A stretch of 64,000 nt of DNA from Hymenobacter wooponensis (GCF_004745865.1 NZ_SRKZ01000004.1:372001-436000), one strand, 5' to 3'. Positions 51,475-61,608 are shown, counted from the stretch's first letter. Notes: a model not told the origin generated them from the sequence alone. Translations and numbers: made by a program.

Positions 51475-51516
51475 GGCTCCCCCTCTCCCGGAGGGGAGGG
51501 GGCCGGGGGGTGGGGT
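51475..51516 (-). repeat. Right 42-bp inverted repeat
   Basis: Perfect complement of 50900-50941. It ends eight bases before the ATG of the AAA+ ATPase gene, so its hairpin could affect translation of that gene. Confidence 0.95.
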
Positions 51517-51523
51517 CCCACCC

Positions 51524-54500
51524 ATGGAACAACTCGAAACCGGCACCTACGAAATCCTGCGCAACCGCCTGCTCAAAAGCAGCACCGACCTCCGTCAGCG
51601 CCTGGATACGCTGAATACGGAGCGCAAGCAGGTATTTGGGGCCGTAGATACGCGCCTGCTGGGCACCGGCCGCATTACTACCGAAAACAACTGCCTGGCC
51701 TGGGACATGGTACCGGTGGGCCAGCGGTTTATCTTCGGGTATAACGTGGTGCTGGGGTTGAAGGCGGAGCCGGATTTGGCCGACGTGTTTGGGGTGTACG
51801 AGTACGCCGAGCACGACTTCCAGCCGCTGGGGCTGGAGCTGTTGCAGAACCCGCAGTTTCTGGAGGAGTTTCGCAACCTGTACCGCTACTACAAGAACAC
51901 CCAGTTCGTGAAGTTCGCGGTGATTGGGACGCACCTGTTCATGGTGTTTCGGGTGGGCAAGAGCGCCTCGGATGTGAAGACGTTCAAGTGGCTCATGCAG
52001 GGCAACACGCTCACTTACCTCGACAACAGATCCGACCACGAGTACACCTTCCCGCCCCAGCACGAGTTCCAGTGGCAGCGCGCTACCCGCGACATGCAGC
52101 GCGGCGGCAAGCACCCCCACATCAGCATCGAGGAAAAGGTGTTCGTGGAGACGATTGGCGGCGACCTGACCATCAAAGTCGAGGACAACACCAGCACCGG
52201 GCAGGGTATTTTGAGCGAGCCGGTGGATGATAAGGACCAGACTCTCGACGACTCGGAAATCTACTTTGCGGTGGTGGGCAACCTGATTCTGCTCAAAATC
52301 CGACCCTACCAGGAGCAGCAATACCGCTACTTCATCTTCAACTTCAAGCTCAAAACCGCCCAGCGCCTCGATGCCCTGACCGATGCCTGTGTGCTGCTGC
52401 CCGACGGGCAGGGCCTGATTTTTCCGCACGGCTTTTACCTGCAAACCGGCGACAACAAGCTGTTCGACAACGGCTTGCGGGAGATGCTGTTTGAGAAGCG
52501 GGTGGTGTCGCCGAACGGGGAGGATTTCCTGTACGTGTTCTACAACAAGGACCAGGGCACCTACCTGCTGCTGAGCTACAACCGCATTGCGCAGCGCGTG
52601 GATAATCCCATTGTGTGCCACGGCTACGCCTTGTTCGAGAACGGGGAGCTGTGCTACTTCCGGGCCGACGACGAGCCCAAGAAGCACCACGCCGTGCAGA
52701 TCTGGCAGACGCCTTACACGGCCCCGAATTTTGAGCTGCCCGTCACCTCCGACTCCTACCTCTACAAGCTGGGCAACAAGGAGATAGTGCGGGCCATGAG
52801 CGAAGTGCAGGAAGTCCTGACGCTGACCGGCAAGGATGACTCCTACGCCGGCCTCTACCTCGACCTGATCCGCCAGACAACCAGCCTCACCGACGCCTAC
52901 CACTGGCTACGTGAGCCAGCGGCCCAGGCCCTGGCCGAGCCCCTGGGCGAAATCCGCCAGACGGCTACGGCCGCCGTGGAGGAATTTGAGAAGGTGCAGA
53001 GTATACGCAAAAACACCGCCCAGCAAACCCAAACCGTTTTCCAGAAAGCCGACGAGCTAGTAGGCCGAATCCGCCGCTCGGCGCCCGATACCGTGACGGA
53101 GTTTGTGCAGCTGTTGGGCGAGCTGCGCGGGGTGCGGGGCGAGGTAATTTCCCTGAAGGAGCTGCGCTACGTGGAGCTGCCGGCCGTGGAACAGCACGCC
53201 ACTGGCCTAGAAGAGTTGAGCAAGGAAGTAGCCACCCAAACCGTGGACTTCCTGCTGCGGCCCGATGCCCTCCTGCCCTACGCCCAGCGCGTGCAAGCCA
53301 TTGCCGATGGCGTGGAGCAGGTGCAGAAAACCGTGGAGGCCGACCAGCGCGAGCAGGAAACTACCGCCGTGGCCCAGGAGTTGGAACTGCTGATTGAGGT
53401 AGTGAGCAATCTGCCCATCCCCGACCCGACCCAGACCACGGCCATCATCGACAACATTTCGACGGTGTACGCCCGCTTCAACCAGATTCGGGCGGCGCTG
53501 AAGCGGCGGCGGCAGGCCCTGGCTGGCACCGAGGCCCAGGCCGAGTTTACGGCCCAGCTCAAGCTGCTGGAACAGGCCCTCACCAACTACCTCGACCTGG
53601 CCGACACCCCCGCCAAGTGCGACGAGTATCTGACCAAGCTCATGGTGCAGCTGGAGGAACTAGAAGGCAAGTTCCCTGACTTCGACCAGTTTATCGAGCA
53701 GCTCACCACCCGGCGCGAGCAGGTAGTAGAAGCCTTTGAGTCGAAGAAAACGGCCCTGGTAGCCGCCCGCAACCAGCGCGCCACGGCCCTGCTGCAAAGC
53801 GCCGAGCGGCTGCTGAAAGCGGTGCAGAGCCGCCTCACCCGCTTAGAATCGGTGGCGGATATCAACGGGTACTTTGCCGCCGATGTGATGGTGGAGAAGG
53901 TACGCCAGACGGCTCAAGAGCTCATTAACCTCGGCGACTCGGTGAAGTCGGATGACGTGTTGAGCCGCCTGAAAACCCTGCGCGAAGACGCCGTGCGCCA
54001 GCTCCGCGACCGGGCCGACCTGTTTGCCGACGGCGGCCAGACCCTCAAGTTCGGCCCCCACGCCTTCACCGTGAACACCCAGCCCCTGGAGCTGACCGTG
54101 GTGCTGCGCGACGACGCCCTGCACTACCACCTCACCGGCACCAACTTCTTCCAGAAGATAACCGACCCCACCCTGCTGGCTGCTAGGCCAGTCTGGGAGC
54201 AAACCGTAGTATCGGAAAACCAGGACGTATACCGGGCCGAGTTCCTGGCCTGGCGCATCCTGCAGGCCGCCCAGCACCCCGTGCCGGCTAACCCCGAAGC
54301 TGGCCACCCCGCCGTGCTGTCGGTTGCCGAGCTAGGCCACCTCAGCGCTGCCGAGCTGCTAGCCTACGTGCAGCAGTTTATGGCCGCGCGCTACCAGGAA
54401 GGCTACCTCAAAGGCGTGCACGACCACGACGCCGCTCTGCTGCTCACGGCCCTGGTGCGCCTCACCCGCACGGCAGACCTTCTCCGCTACCCCGCCGACA

Positions 54501-56422
54501 CCCGCGCCGCCGCTGCCCTCTACTGGCTGCGCTTCGCTGACCCCGACCAGCGCGCCCACTGGGAGCGGCAGCTCCAGGGCATCGGGGTGCTGCTGCAGGT
54601 GTTCCCCGATTCGCAGGAGTTTGACGAGCTGAAAACCGAGCTGCAAGCCGCCGTGGAAACCTTCGCTCAGCAAACCGGCCTCTTCACCCTAGGCCAGGTA
54701 GCAGAGGCCGGCGACTACCTCTTCCACGAGCTGACTCACACCGGCACCTTCATCATTGCCGCCGAAGCTGCCGAGCTGTACCAGCAGTTCCAGAAGCAGC
54801 TGCAGGAGCGCCAAGCCACGGAGTTGTTTCAGCAATCGGTGACTGGCCTACAAGACCAGCCTGCCGCCCAGCTACCCCTGATTCGGCAGTGGCTACAGGC
54901 CTACCTGCGCCAGGCCCCGGCCGCTGCTACCCTCTCGGATTTCTGTAACGAGTGCGCGGTGCTGTTGCTCACCGGCACCTACGACCCCGCCCGCGTGGTG
55001 CATACGCCCCTGCGCGAAACGCTGGCCGACTTCCAGGGCACACACGCCCGCCTCGCCGACGACCGTACCTACCAACTCAACTTCCCCGACTTCCGCCGCC
55101 GCCTGCTGCACTACGACCGCGCCACAGTGGCCCAGTACGAGCAGTTTCAGGAGCTGAAGAAGCAGCTGCTGGTGCGGGCCGCCCAGGATCTGCGTCTGGA
55201 AGATTTCCGGCCGCGGGTGCTCACGTCGTTTGTGCGCAATCAGTTGATTGACAAAGTGTATCTGCCGCTGATTGGGGCCAACCTGGCCAAGCAGATCGGG
55301 ACGGCCGGCGAGGGCAAGCGCACCGACCTCATGGGCCTGCTCCTGCTCATCTCACCGCCCGGCTACGGCAAAACCACACTCATGGAGTACGTGGCCAACC
55401 GCCTAGGCCTCATCTTCATGAAGATCAACGGGCCAGCCATTGGGCACGCCGTAACCAGCGTTGACCCCGCCCAGGCCCCCAACGCCGGGGCGCGGCAGGA
55501 GCTGGAAAAGCTGAACCTGGCCTTCGAGATGGGCGACAACGTGATGATTTACGTGGACGACATCCAGCACTGCAACCCCGAGTTTCTGCAGAAGTTCATC
55601 TCCCTCTGCGACGCCCAGCGCAAGATTGAGGGCGTGTACGAGGGCCGCGCCCGCACCTACGACTTCCGGGGCCGCAAGGTGGCGGTGGTGATGGCCGGCA
55701 ACCCCTACACCGAAAGCGGCGACGTGTTTCAGCTGCCCGACATGCTGGCCAACCGCGCCGACATCTACAACCTCGGCGACATTCTCACGGCGGGCTCCGA
55801 GGAAGCCTTCCGCCTCTCCTACCTCGAAAACGCCCTCACCAGCAACACCTCCCTGGGCCGCCTGGCCACCCAAAGCCCTCAGGACGTGCCCGCCCTCATC
55901 CGCCTCGCCGAAACCGGGCAGCAGGACGGCCTCAGCTTCGAGGGCAACCACTCCCCCGAAGAGCTGAACGAGTACGTGGCGGTGCTGCAAAAGCTGCTGC
56001 GCCTGCGCGACGTGGTGGCCCACGTGAATGCGGCCTACATTGCCAGCGCCGCCCAGGCCGACGCCTACCGCACCGAGCCACCGTTCAAGCTGCAGGGCTC
56101 CTACCGCAACATGAACAAGCTGGCCGAGAAAGTGCGCCCCGTGATGAACGACCAGGAAATTACGGACCTGCTGGCCGCCCACTACGAAAGCGAAGCCCAA
56201 ACCCTGACCAGCGCCACCGAAGCCAACCTGCTCAAGCTGCGCGAGCTGCTGGGCTGGCTCACCCCCGCCGAGGAAGCCCGCTGGCAGGAAATCAAAGCCA
56301 CCTTCCGCGACAACCTCCGCAACTCCGGCGCTGGCCAGCTCCTACAGATGCTCGATAAGCTAGAAAGCATTGCCGGCGGCCTGAGCGGGATCAAAGATGT
56401 TTTACATAAAAGAACGTATTGA
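51524..56422 (+). CDS. Giant AAA+ ATPase of the 'DNA repair ATPase' type
   Basis: The 1632-residue protein has a beta-rich, probably propeller N-terminal part (about 1-430), a long helical coiled region (about 460-860), a linker domain, and a C-terminal AAA+ module. Walker A SPPGYGKTTL lies near residue 1275, Walker B VMIYVDDIQH near 1339, and AVVMAGNPYTESGDVFQLPDMLANRADIYNLG serves as sensor and arginine-finger region. It resembles very large proteins annotated as DNA repair ATPase that travel with flotillin and PspA. The DNA role in that name is not shown by sequence. MoxR-like remodelling at the membrane is an alternative. Confidence 0.82.
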   Translation: MEQLETGTYEILRNRLLKSSTDLRQRLDTLNTERKQVFGAVDTRLLGTGRITTENNCLAWDMVPVGQRFIFGYNVVLGLKAEPDLADVFGVYEYAEHDFQPLGLELLQNPQFLEEFRNLYRYYKNTQFVKFAVIGTHLFMVFRVGKSASDVKTFKWLMQGNTLTYLDNRSDHEYTFPPQHEFQWQRATRDMQRGGKHPHISIEEKVFVETIGGDLTIKVEDNTSTGQGILSEPVDDKDQTLDDSEIYFAVVGNLILLKIRPYQEQQYRYFIFNFKLKTAQRLDALTDACVLLPDGQGLIFPHGFYLQTGDNKLFDNGLREMLFEKRVVSPNGEDFLYVFYNKDQGTYLLLSYNRIAQRVDNPIVCHGYALFENGELCYFRADDEPKKHHAVQIWQTPYTAPNFELPVTSDSYLYKLGNKEIVRAMSEVQEVLTLTGKDDSYAGLYLDLIRQTTSLTDAYHWLREPAAQALAEPLGEIRQTATAAVEEFEKVQSIRKNTAQQTQTVFQKADELVGRIRRSAPDTVTEFVQLLGELRGVRGEVISLKELRYVELPAVEQHATGLEELSKEVATQTVDFLLRPDALLPYAQRVQAIADGVEQVQKTVEADQREQETTAVAQELELLIEVVSNLPIPDPTQTTAIIDNISTVYARFNQIRAALKRRRQALAGTEAQAEFTAQLKLLEQALTNYLDLADTPAKCDEYLTKLMVQLEELEGKFPDFDQFIEQLTTRREQVVEAFESKKTALVAARNQRATALLQSAERLLKAVQSRLTRLESVADINGYFAADVMVEKVRQTAQELINLGDSVKSDDVLSRLKTLREDAVRQLRDRADLFADGGQTLKFGPHAFTVNTQPLELTVVLRDDALHYHLTGTNFFQKITDPTLLAARPVWEQTVVSENQDVYRAEFLAWRILQAAQHPVPANPEAGHPAVLSVAELGHLSAAELLAYVQQFMAARYQEGYLKGVHDHDAALLLTALVRLTRTADLLRYPADTRAAAALYWLRFADPDQRAHWERQLQGIGVLLQVFPDSQEFDELKTELQAAVETFAQQTGLFTLGQVAEAGDYLFHELTHTGTFIIAAEAAELYQQFQKQLQERQATELFQQSVTGLQDQPAAQLPLIRQWLQAYLRQAPAAATLSDFCNECAVLLLTGTYDPARVVHTPLRETLADFQGTHARLADDRTYQLNFPDFRRRLLHYDRATVAQYEQFQELKKQLLVRAAQDLRLEDFRPRVLTSFVRNQLIDKVYLPLIGANLAKQIGTAGEGKRTDLMGLLLLISPPGYGKTTLMEYVANRLGLIFMKINGPAIGHAVTSVDPAQAPNAGARQELEKLNLAFEMGDNVMIYVDDIQHCNPEFLQKFISLCDAQRKIEGVYEGRARTYDFRGRKVAVVMAGNPYTESGDVFQLPDMLANRADIYNLGDILTAGSEEAFRLSYLENALTSNTSLGRLATQSPQDVPALIRLAETGQQDGLSFEGNHSPEELNEYVAVLQKLLRLRDVVAHVNAAYIASAAQADAYRTEPPFKLQGSYRNMNKLAEKVRPVMNDQEITDLLAAHYESEAQTLTSATEANLLKLRELLGWLTPAEEARWQEIKATFRDNLRNSGAGQLLQMLDKLESIAGGLSGIKDVLHKRTY

Positions 56423-56460
56423 TAAACCCTTTTTTTTCAAACAATTACAATAAATTTAGA

Positions 56461-59400
56461 ATGAAAAAAACTTCGTCACTCAAAGCAATTGAATCACTGC
56501 CTGATATCATTAGCAACCTAAAAGACTGGGCAAAAGAAACGTTTGAGGAAAATGCTAAAATAGTATTAGACAATTCAAGTGGCACACTAGGCTTAGCAAT
56601 AAAACTCATAGGGAAGCCTATGATCGAGTCCTATTTCAATCAACTAGCAGCAGACAAACTAAATAACTTTGGATTAAAGTCATATCTCAAGGCTTCTTAC
56701 AATCAAGCTTGCTTATCAATATCCATCATAGAAGATAATATAACTAATTTTTCTTCTGACGAAATCAAAAAATCGCTTTTAGAAACATTAGATTATCAAA
56801 TCAATTTCACTAGCACAAGTCAGCTACTTCTAATCTTTCAGCCCAAATATCACCCAGCAGTTGTAAGCACAAAAGAAGCGTTCATTGATTTATTGTTTAA
56901 ATCTGGAATGAACAATGAATCTATTGAATTATTTAAAAAAGATTTTAATACTTATATTGAAAAGCAAATAGCAGATGAGTTTGGAGAAGAATACAATACT
57001 CATTTAGATAATATAAAAAAACATATACTACAAGAGAATGAAGTAAGCCTATTATTATCCATGGTTAATCTTGGCAGGATAGGGTTTAGCGAAGATGAAA
57101 ACCTCCATTACGAAAAAACATATGCAGAATGGAAAGAGGTACAAAGCATAAACGATTACACCTCAACTACTAACAACGAGAGCAACAACTTATCAGATGA
57201 AGAATCAAAAAACTTTATTTTACACGAATCTTCTTTAAAACCTGCCACTGAGCTTATAGAATCATACTTTAAAATTGACCCAACTAATCACTTAGACAAG
57301 ATCCTGTTTATTGTTGCAGATTTTGGCAAGGGCAAGTCTGTTTTTCTTCGTAAACACGCTTCTGACTTAGCGAAAAAATACATTTCATCTGGAGAAGTAT
57401 ATATACCTATATACTTTAATCTACGTAATTTTAATAACTACTCTACCACTTCCAGTTTGGGAGTTATACACGATTTCCTTTTAAATGACTATGCAATAGA
57501 CATTAATTCAGAATACTATAAATCAAAAAAATATTTTTTTCTAGTAGACTCCTTAGACGAAAGTGGAGAGTTAAATAGAACATCAATTTCAAAGGTTTTA
57601 GAATCAATTAAAAGAATTCAAAATTTAGATAAAACTAAGTATAGAACCAATAAAATCATTGTTACAACAAGGCCATTCGATGCAGGCTTAGAAGAATTTT
57701 TAGAGCATTACAAGCCCTATAAAATTAAAACAAAAAAAGATAAAGATGCTAGCGTGTATATTTCTTTACACGGCTTCAAGAGTGACCAATTTAATAACTG
57801 GCTCAATCACACCTTGAAGCAATTAAGTATTAAAATAAACATTACAACACCCCAATTCATAAAAAGTATTATACACAACATCGAAAATAATAATCAATCT
57901 AACATATACAATGAATTACTTGAAAATAACACTCTTTCAAGAAGCGAATTACAGAGACCTATTTTTGCATATATGATATATCAATTAATAGTTAATAACA
58001 TTGATTTTTTACGAGTTGGAAAAATAGGTGTATATCTTTCATTCCTAAACCTTTTATCAAAAGAAGCCAAACACATAAACGACCCAAATTATACCGTAAA
58101 TTTAAAAGAAGAATTTGAATTCAGAAACATACTCCATGCCATATCTTCTCTTTGGATGTTTGAAAGACATCAGGGAAAACAGGGGGCGCTGAATAAAGCA
58201 GATATATGTCGCGTGTTAGATGGAGAGAAGTCAGGGGAGTCTAATGAGGATATTTTAAAAAGATATAAAGATCAAAAAGTTTTAGAAATAGAATTTCTTT
58301 CGCATTCATATTTTGGAGAAAGCAGCAACACGTTACACTTTCAACACCAGTCCTTTGCGGAAATTTTGTTAGCTGAATACTACTTAAAAGTCTTCATAAA
58401 GTTTGCACTTGACGAAGACAGTAATACAGAGGAAGCAAGAGCAAAACTCATATTAGGACATCCAACAGACCAGACTATAAGCTTTTTTAAAGAGCTACTT
58501 CAGTTATTAAAAGAAACTGCAACAAAAGAAGCTTCGGAAGATATTATACAAAAACGCAGGCTACTTTTTCCATTATTAGCATCGTTATCAATCAGGAAAA
58601 ACAATTTGCTTTTATGCAATGAATTATCATACAATTGGTTCAAAAAACATAATTTAGATCATAATTCATCGGAATACCCAGAAGAACTGTTAAAAGATTG
58701 GTGCATAACTGAAAATCACATATTAAAAATATGTCAGCTATCAAGAAATATATTAAATTCTAACAATATATATTATTTAACAGAATCAGAGAGAAAAAAT
58801 TCATTGTTTAACAAAGAATTAACCTTAATTAAAAATAAAAACAGTTTTCAAATTAAGTCTCAGATAGACAAATGGCTAGCTTTAATCACTGGCAATTCTC
58901 TATACACAAACACAAAAGATACGAGCAATTTAAAATTATTTAATCTCGATTTTAATATTGAATACATCAATCTATTTGAATTAATAGATAACTCATATGG
59001 CCTTAAAAATAGCTTTAACAGTGTACCACATTGGGGCAACGATTTATTCAAAGGGATAGACATGAAAGGAAATAGTAATACTATATATATACACAGAATA
59101 ATAGGCCCACTTGATTTTTCACATTCTTATTTTTGCAGAATAGATTTCATGGGGAGCTTATTTGTGGATACAAAATTTAATGACTGCACTTTTAATGAAA
59201 CATCATTTGCCTATTCAACAATGTTTAGAGTAGATTTCAACAATATCAAATTCATAAGCAACTCGTATTCACATGGCCATTGCATTAATATACATAATAG
59301 ATTAATTCCATTTGATATTTTTGATGACAATAGAAACAGCCCTATTTACAATTCTTATGACAAAATTATTATACCTCATATTGTCAAATATGAGGAATTA

Positions 59401-59583
59401 GTTCACGATGATTACACCCATACCAATCAAATATCTGTTACTTTTCATTCATTTTTAAATACATTAAGACCTTTTCTTAAATATCAGCTAAAAAACAAGA
59501 AAATCACTTTAAGAAAGCTAAATAGCTATTTGAAATTTGAAAACAAGGAAAACAAGGAAGCATATTACAACAGCTTAAAGTAG
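56461..59583 (+). CDS. NACHT NTPase with pentapeptide repeats, probable defence protein
   Basis: The 1040-residue protein has a helical N-terminal effector-like region (1-260) with no nuclease motif I recognise. A NACHT domain has Walker A VADFGKGKSVFL near 286 and Walker B YFFLVDSLDESG near 358. A helical middle follows, then pentapeptide-like repeats near 882-930 (IDFMGSLFVDTKFNDCTF). Bacterial NACHT proteins are NLR-like antiphage ATPases. GC is strikingly low (about 30%), and the change is abrupt at the ATPase stop, which points to horizontal acquisition. The ATG at 56461 is chosen over a TTG at 56419. Confidence 0.85.
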   Translation: MKKTSSLKAIESLPDIISNLKDWAKETFEENAKIVLDNSSGTLGLAIKLIGKPMIESYFNQLAADKLNNFGLKSYLKASYNQACLSISIIEDNITNFSSDEIKKSLLETLDYQINFTSTSQLLLIFQPKYHPAVVSTKEAFIDLLFKSGMNNESIELFKKDFNTYIEKQIADEFGEEYNTHLDNIKKHILQENEVSLLLSMVNLGRIGFSEDENLHYEKTYAEWKEVQSINDYTSTTNNESNNLSDEESKNFILHESSLKPATELIESYFKIDPTNHLDKILFIVADFGKGKSVFLRKHASDLAKKYISSGEVYIPIYFNLRNFNNYSTTSSLGVIHDFLLNDYAIDINSEYYKSKKYFFLVDSLDESGELNRTSISKVLESIKRIQNLDKTKYRTNKIIVTTRPFDAGLEEFLEHYKPYKIKTKKDKDASVYISLHGFKSDQFNNWLNHTLKQLSIKINITTPQFIKSIIHNIENNNQSNIYNELLENNTLSRSELQRPIFAYMIYQLIVNNIDFLRVGKIGVYLSFLNLLSKEAKHINDPNYTVNLKEEFEFRNILHAISSLWMFERHQGKQGALNKADICRVLDGEKSGESNEDILKRYKDQKVLEIEFLSHSYFGESSNTLHFQHQSFAEILLAEYYLKVFIKFALDEDSNTEEARAKLILGHPTDQTISFFKELLQLLKETATKEASEDIIQKRRLLFPLLASLSIRKNNLLLCNELSYNWFKKHNLDHNSSEYPEELLKDWCITENHILKICQLSRNILNSNNIYYLTESERKNSLFNKELTLIKNKNSFQIKSQIDKWLALITGNSLYTNTKDTSNLKLFNLDFNIEYINLFELIDNSYGLKNSFNSVPHWGNDLFKGIDMKGNSNTIYIHRIIGPLDFSHSYFCRIDFMGSLFVDTKFNDCTFNETSFAYSTMFRVDFNNIKFISNSYSHGHCINIHNRLIPFDIFDDNRNSPIYNSYDKIIIPHIVKYEELVHDDYTHTNQISVTFHSFLNTLRPFLKYQLKNKKITLRKLNSYLKFENKENKEAYYNSLK

Positions 59584-60044
59584 TATATTTTTATAAATTT
59601 AAAAACCCATAAGCATATTAATAGCTACAAATCAACTCACAGTTATACTGCGGCAAGGTTAGTACAAGCAAAGCCCTTACCCGGTATAGCTGTGAGTAAT
59701 TATGTGTTATTGCACAAGCCTAGCCAAAGATGATCATACTTTAATTATCAAAGCTTTCTAATACTAATTACTGACAATTTGTTTTCGCACAAATTGTGAA
59801 ACAGGCTATTAATATGAGCTTTCGTAAAGCTGCACATTATAGTATAACAACAAAGAAAGAAGTGATGTACCCCCAACCAGCTGGCTAGATACTTATATCA
59901 GCAGGACTACAGAACGCTGTGCCCAATAAACCTACGCAGCTATATATATTTCCGCAAACGCTTATGTATGCAAAACCTTATTAGGAGAACTTTCCAACAA
60001 CACCTAGTAAGTATACCTTGCTACCCAGCTAAACCCTCTTTCTT
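59584..60044. other. AT-rich spacer after the NACHT gene
   Basis: A 461-base spacer with the same low GC as the NACHT gene, returning to high GC at about 60045. A 13-bp inverted repeat with one mismatch (59635-59647 with 59685-59697) could be a terminator stem or an island-end feature. TATACCTTG at about 60014-60022 is a weak -7-like box before the PPOX gene. No ORF or integrase is seen. Confidence 0.5.
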
Positions 60045-60581
60045 ATGGGCAAGCAATACGCCGCCATCAGCTCTGAAATTCAAGCGTTTATCGAGCAGCA
60101 GCATATTTTCTTCGTGGGCACAGCCGCCGCGGATGGGCGCGTCAATATCTCGCCCAAGGGCCAGGACACCCTGCGCGTGCTCGACGACCACCGCGTGGCC
60201 TGGCTGAACCTAACCGGCAGCGGCAACGAAACCGCCGCCCACCTGCTGGAGGTAAACCGCATTACCCTGATGTGGTGCGCCTTCGAGGGCAAGCCCAACA
60301 TCCTGCGCCTCTACGGCACCGCCACCATGTACCACCCCCGCGACGCGGAGTGGGCCGAGCTGCTACCCCTGTTCCCGCCCCTGCCCGGCTCTCGGCAGAT
60401 AGTGGTGGTAGCGGTAGACCTGGTGCAAACCTCCTGCGGCATGGCCGTGCCTTTCTTCGAGTACCGGGCCGAGCGCGACGAGCTAAATGATTACATGGAA
60501 CGGCGCGGCCCTGAGCAGGTAGAGCAGTACTGGCATAACCGCAACGCCCGCAGCATCGATGGCAAGCCCACCGGCATCTAG
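60045..60581 (+). CDS. Pyridoxamine-phosphate-oxidase-like flavoprotein
   Basis: The 178-residue split-barrel protein of the PPOX family has IFFVGTAAADGRVNISPKGQDTLRVLDDHRVAWLNLTGSGNETAAHLLEVNRITLMWCAFEGKPNILRLYG. Such proteins bind FMN or F420 and reduce diverse small molecules; PdxH function is not implied, since the C-terminal active-site residues differ. High GC marks the return to backbone sequence after the NACHT island. Confidence 0.85.
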   Translation: MGKQYAAISSEIQAFIEQQHIFFVGTAAADGRVNISPKGQDTLRVLDDHRVAWLNLTGSGNETAAHLLEVNRITLMWCAFEGKPNILRLYGTATMYHPRDAEWAELLPLFPPLPGSRQIVVVAVDLVQTSCGMAVPFFEYRAERDELNDYMERRGPEQVEQYWHNRNARSIDGKPTGI

Positions 60582-60801
60582 GCTAGGCCACATGCAACCC
60601 ATGAAGTTTGTCGCTTCGTTTTTTGATACCAGCAACGCGTAAGCCATGTGGTCCTGTCTGGCCGCTTACTGACTGGGCGGTGCCACTGACGAAAGCCACA
60701 GCAGCTTCACCGCCTTTTGAGTGCTTCGGGCAATCCGCTTTTAGTGTTGTAAGGGGAGTAATGATGCCTTACGGCCGGCTTGAATTTTACGCTCGCAGAA
60801 A

Positions 60802-61608
60802 ATGACCACCTGGCCTACCGCAGTCTGCCACACGAACGGCATCAGCATCCACTACTCCCGAACCGGGGGAGACAAACCACCGGTACTGCTGCTCCACGGC
60901 TTAATGACCAATGGCTTGTGCTGGACTGAGTTGACCCGGGCACTAGAGCCGGCGTACGACGTCATCATGCCTGATGCCCGCGGGCACGGCCAGTCGAGCG
61001 CGCCCGACAACGGCTACCGCTACGAAGATCATGCTGCTGATAGTATCGGGCTGATCCAGGCCCTGCGGCTTCCTCCGGTCTTCCTGCTAGGCCACTCCAT
61101 GGGCGGGATGACGGCCGCCGTAGTAGCCAGCCGCGCCCCCAGCCTGGTGCGCGGGGTAATCCTGGCCGACCCAACCTTTTTGAGCCCGGAAATGCAGCGC
61201 GAGGTTTGGGCTAGTGACGTGGCTGAGCAGCACCGGCAGATGCTTCAGCTTTCGTTGGCAGAAGTAGTAGCCGACGCGCGGGCCCGGCATCCTACGCGGA
61301 CCTCGGAAACCCTGGAGCTGTTCGCCCGGGCCCGCCTGCAAACCAGCCTCAGCGCTTTTGAGGTGCTCAGGCCGCCGAACCCCGATTTCAGGCAAGTAGT
61401 GCGCACCATACAAGTGCCCAGCCTGCTCTTGTTCGGTGACAAAGGCATTGTTTCGGCGGATGTTGCCGCGGAGCTGCAACGGCTTAACCCCCAGCTGCAG
61501 AAGGAGCAACTTCGGGCCGCCGGCCACACTCTCCACCTCGACCAGCCCAAACGCTTTACGGCCGTAGTCCGAGATTTCCTGCGAGCCACCGCAACCGCTG
61601 CACCTTGA
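60802..61608 (+). CDS. Alpha/beta hydrolase
   Basis: The 268-residue protein has an oxyanion loop LLLHGLMTNGLCW, DARGHGQS, the nucleophile Ser in GHSMGGM, an acid Asp in LLFGDKGIV and His in AAGHTLHLDQP. It matches the general hydrolase or haloperoxidase-like family; the substrate is unknown. The spacer 60582-60801 upstream shows no gene I trust. It is not operonic with the PPOX gene. Confidence 0.85.
   Translation: MTTWPTAVCHTNGISIHYSRTGGDKPPVLLLHGLMTNGLCWTELTRALEPAYDVIMPDARGHGQSSAPDNGYRYEDHAADSIGLIQALRLPPVFLLGHSMGGMTAAVVASRAPSLVRGVILADPTFLSPEMQREVWASDVAEQHRQMLQLSLAEVVADARARHPTRTSETLELFARARLQTSLSAFEVLRPPNPDFRQVVRTIQVPSLLLFGDKGIVSADVAAELQRLNPQLQKEQLRAAGHTLHLDQPKRFTAVVRDFLRATATAAP

Larger units (their letters stand above)
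50900..51516. mobile_element. DUF559 element bounded by perfect 42-bp inverted repeats
   Basis: The 617-base unit contains one gene, a DUF559 nuclease, between reverse-complementary 42-bp ends (50900-50941 and 51475-51516). The left end touches the last base of the flotillin stop and the right end stops eight bases before the ATPase start, so it sits exactly between two genes of one operon. No transposase is present. It looks like a small mobile or mobilised unit; no target duplication is obvious. Confidence 0.6.

Noticed and set aside
50900..51516. Classical insertion sequence
   Set aside because: There is no transposase and no visible target-site duplication. The only gene is a DUF559 nuclease, so it is listed as an element of unknown mobility instead.
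51467..52903. Long minus-strand ORF (478 codons)
   Set aside because: It is antisense to the AAA+ ATPase gene, has Val/Leu/Gln/His-rich shadow composition and ends in the inverted repeat.
59584..60044. Integrase attachment site at the NACHT island end
   Set aside because: No direct repeat matching the left boundary near 56423 and no integrase or tRNA at either end; only a 13-bp inverted repeat was found.
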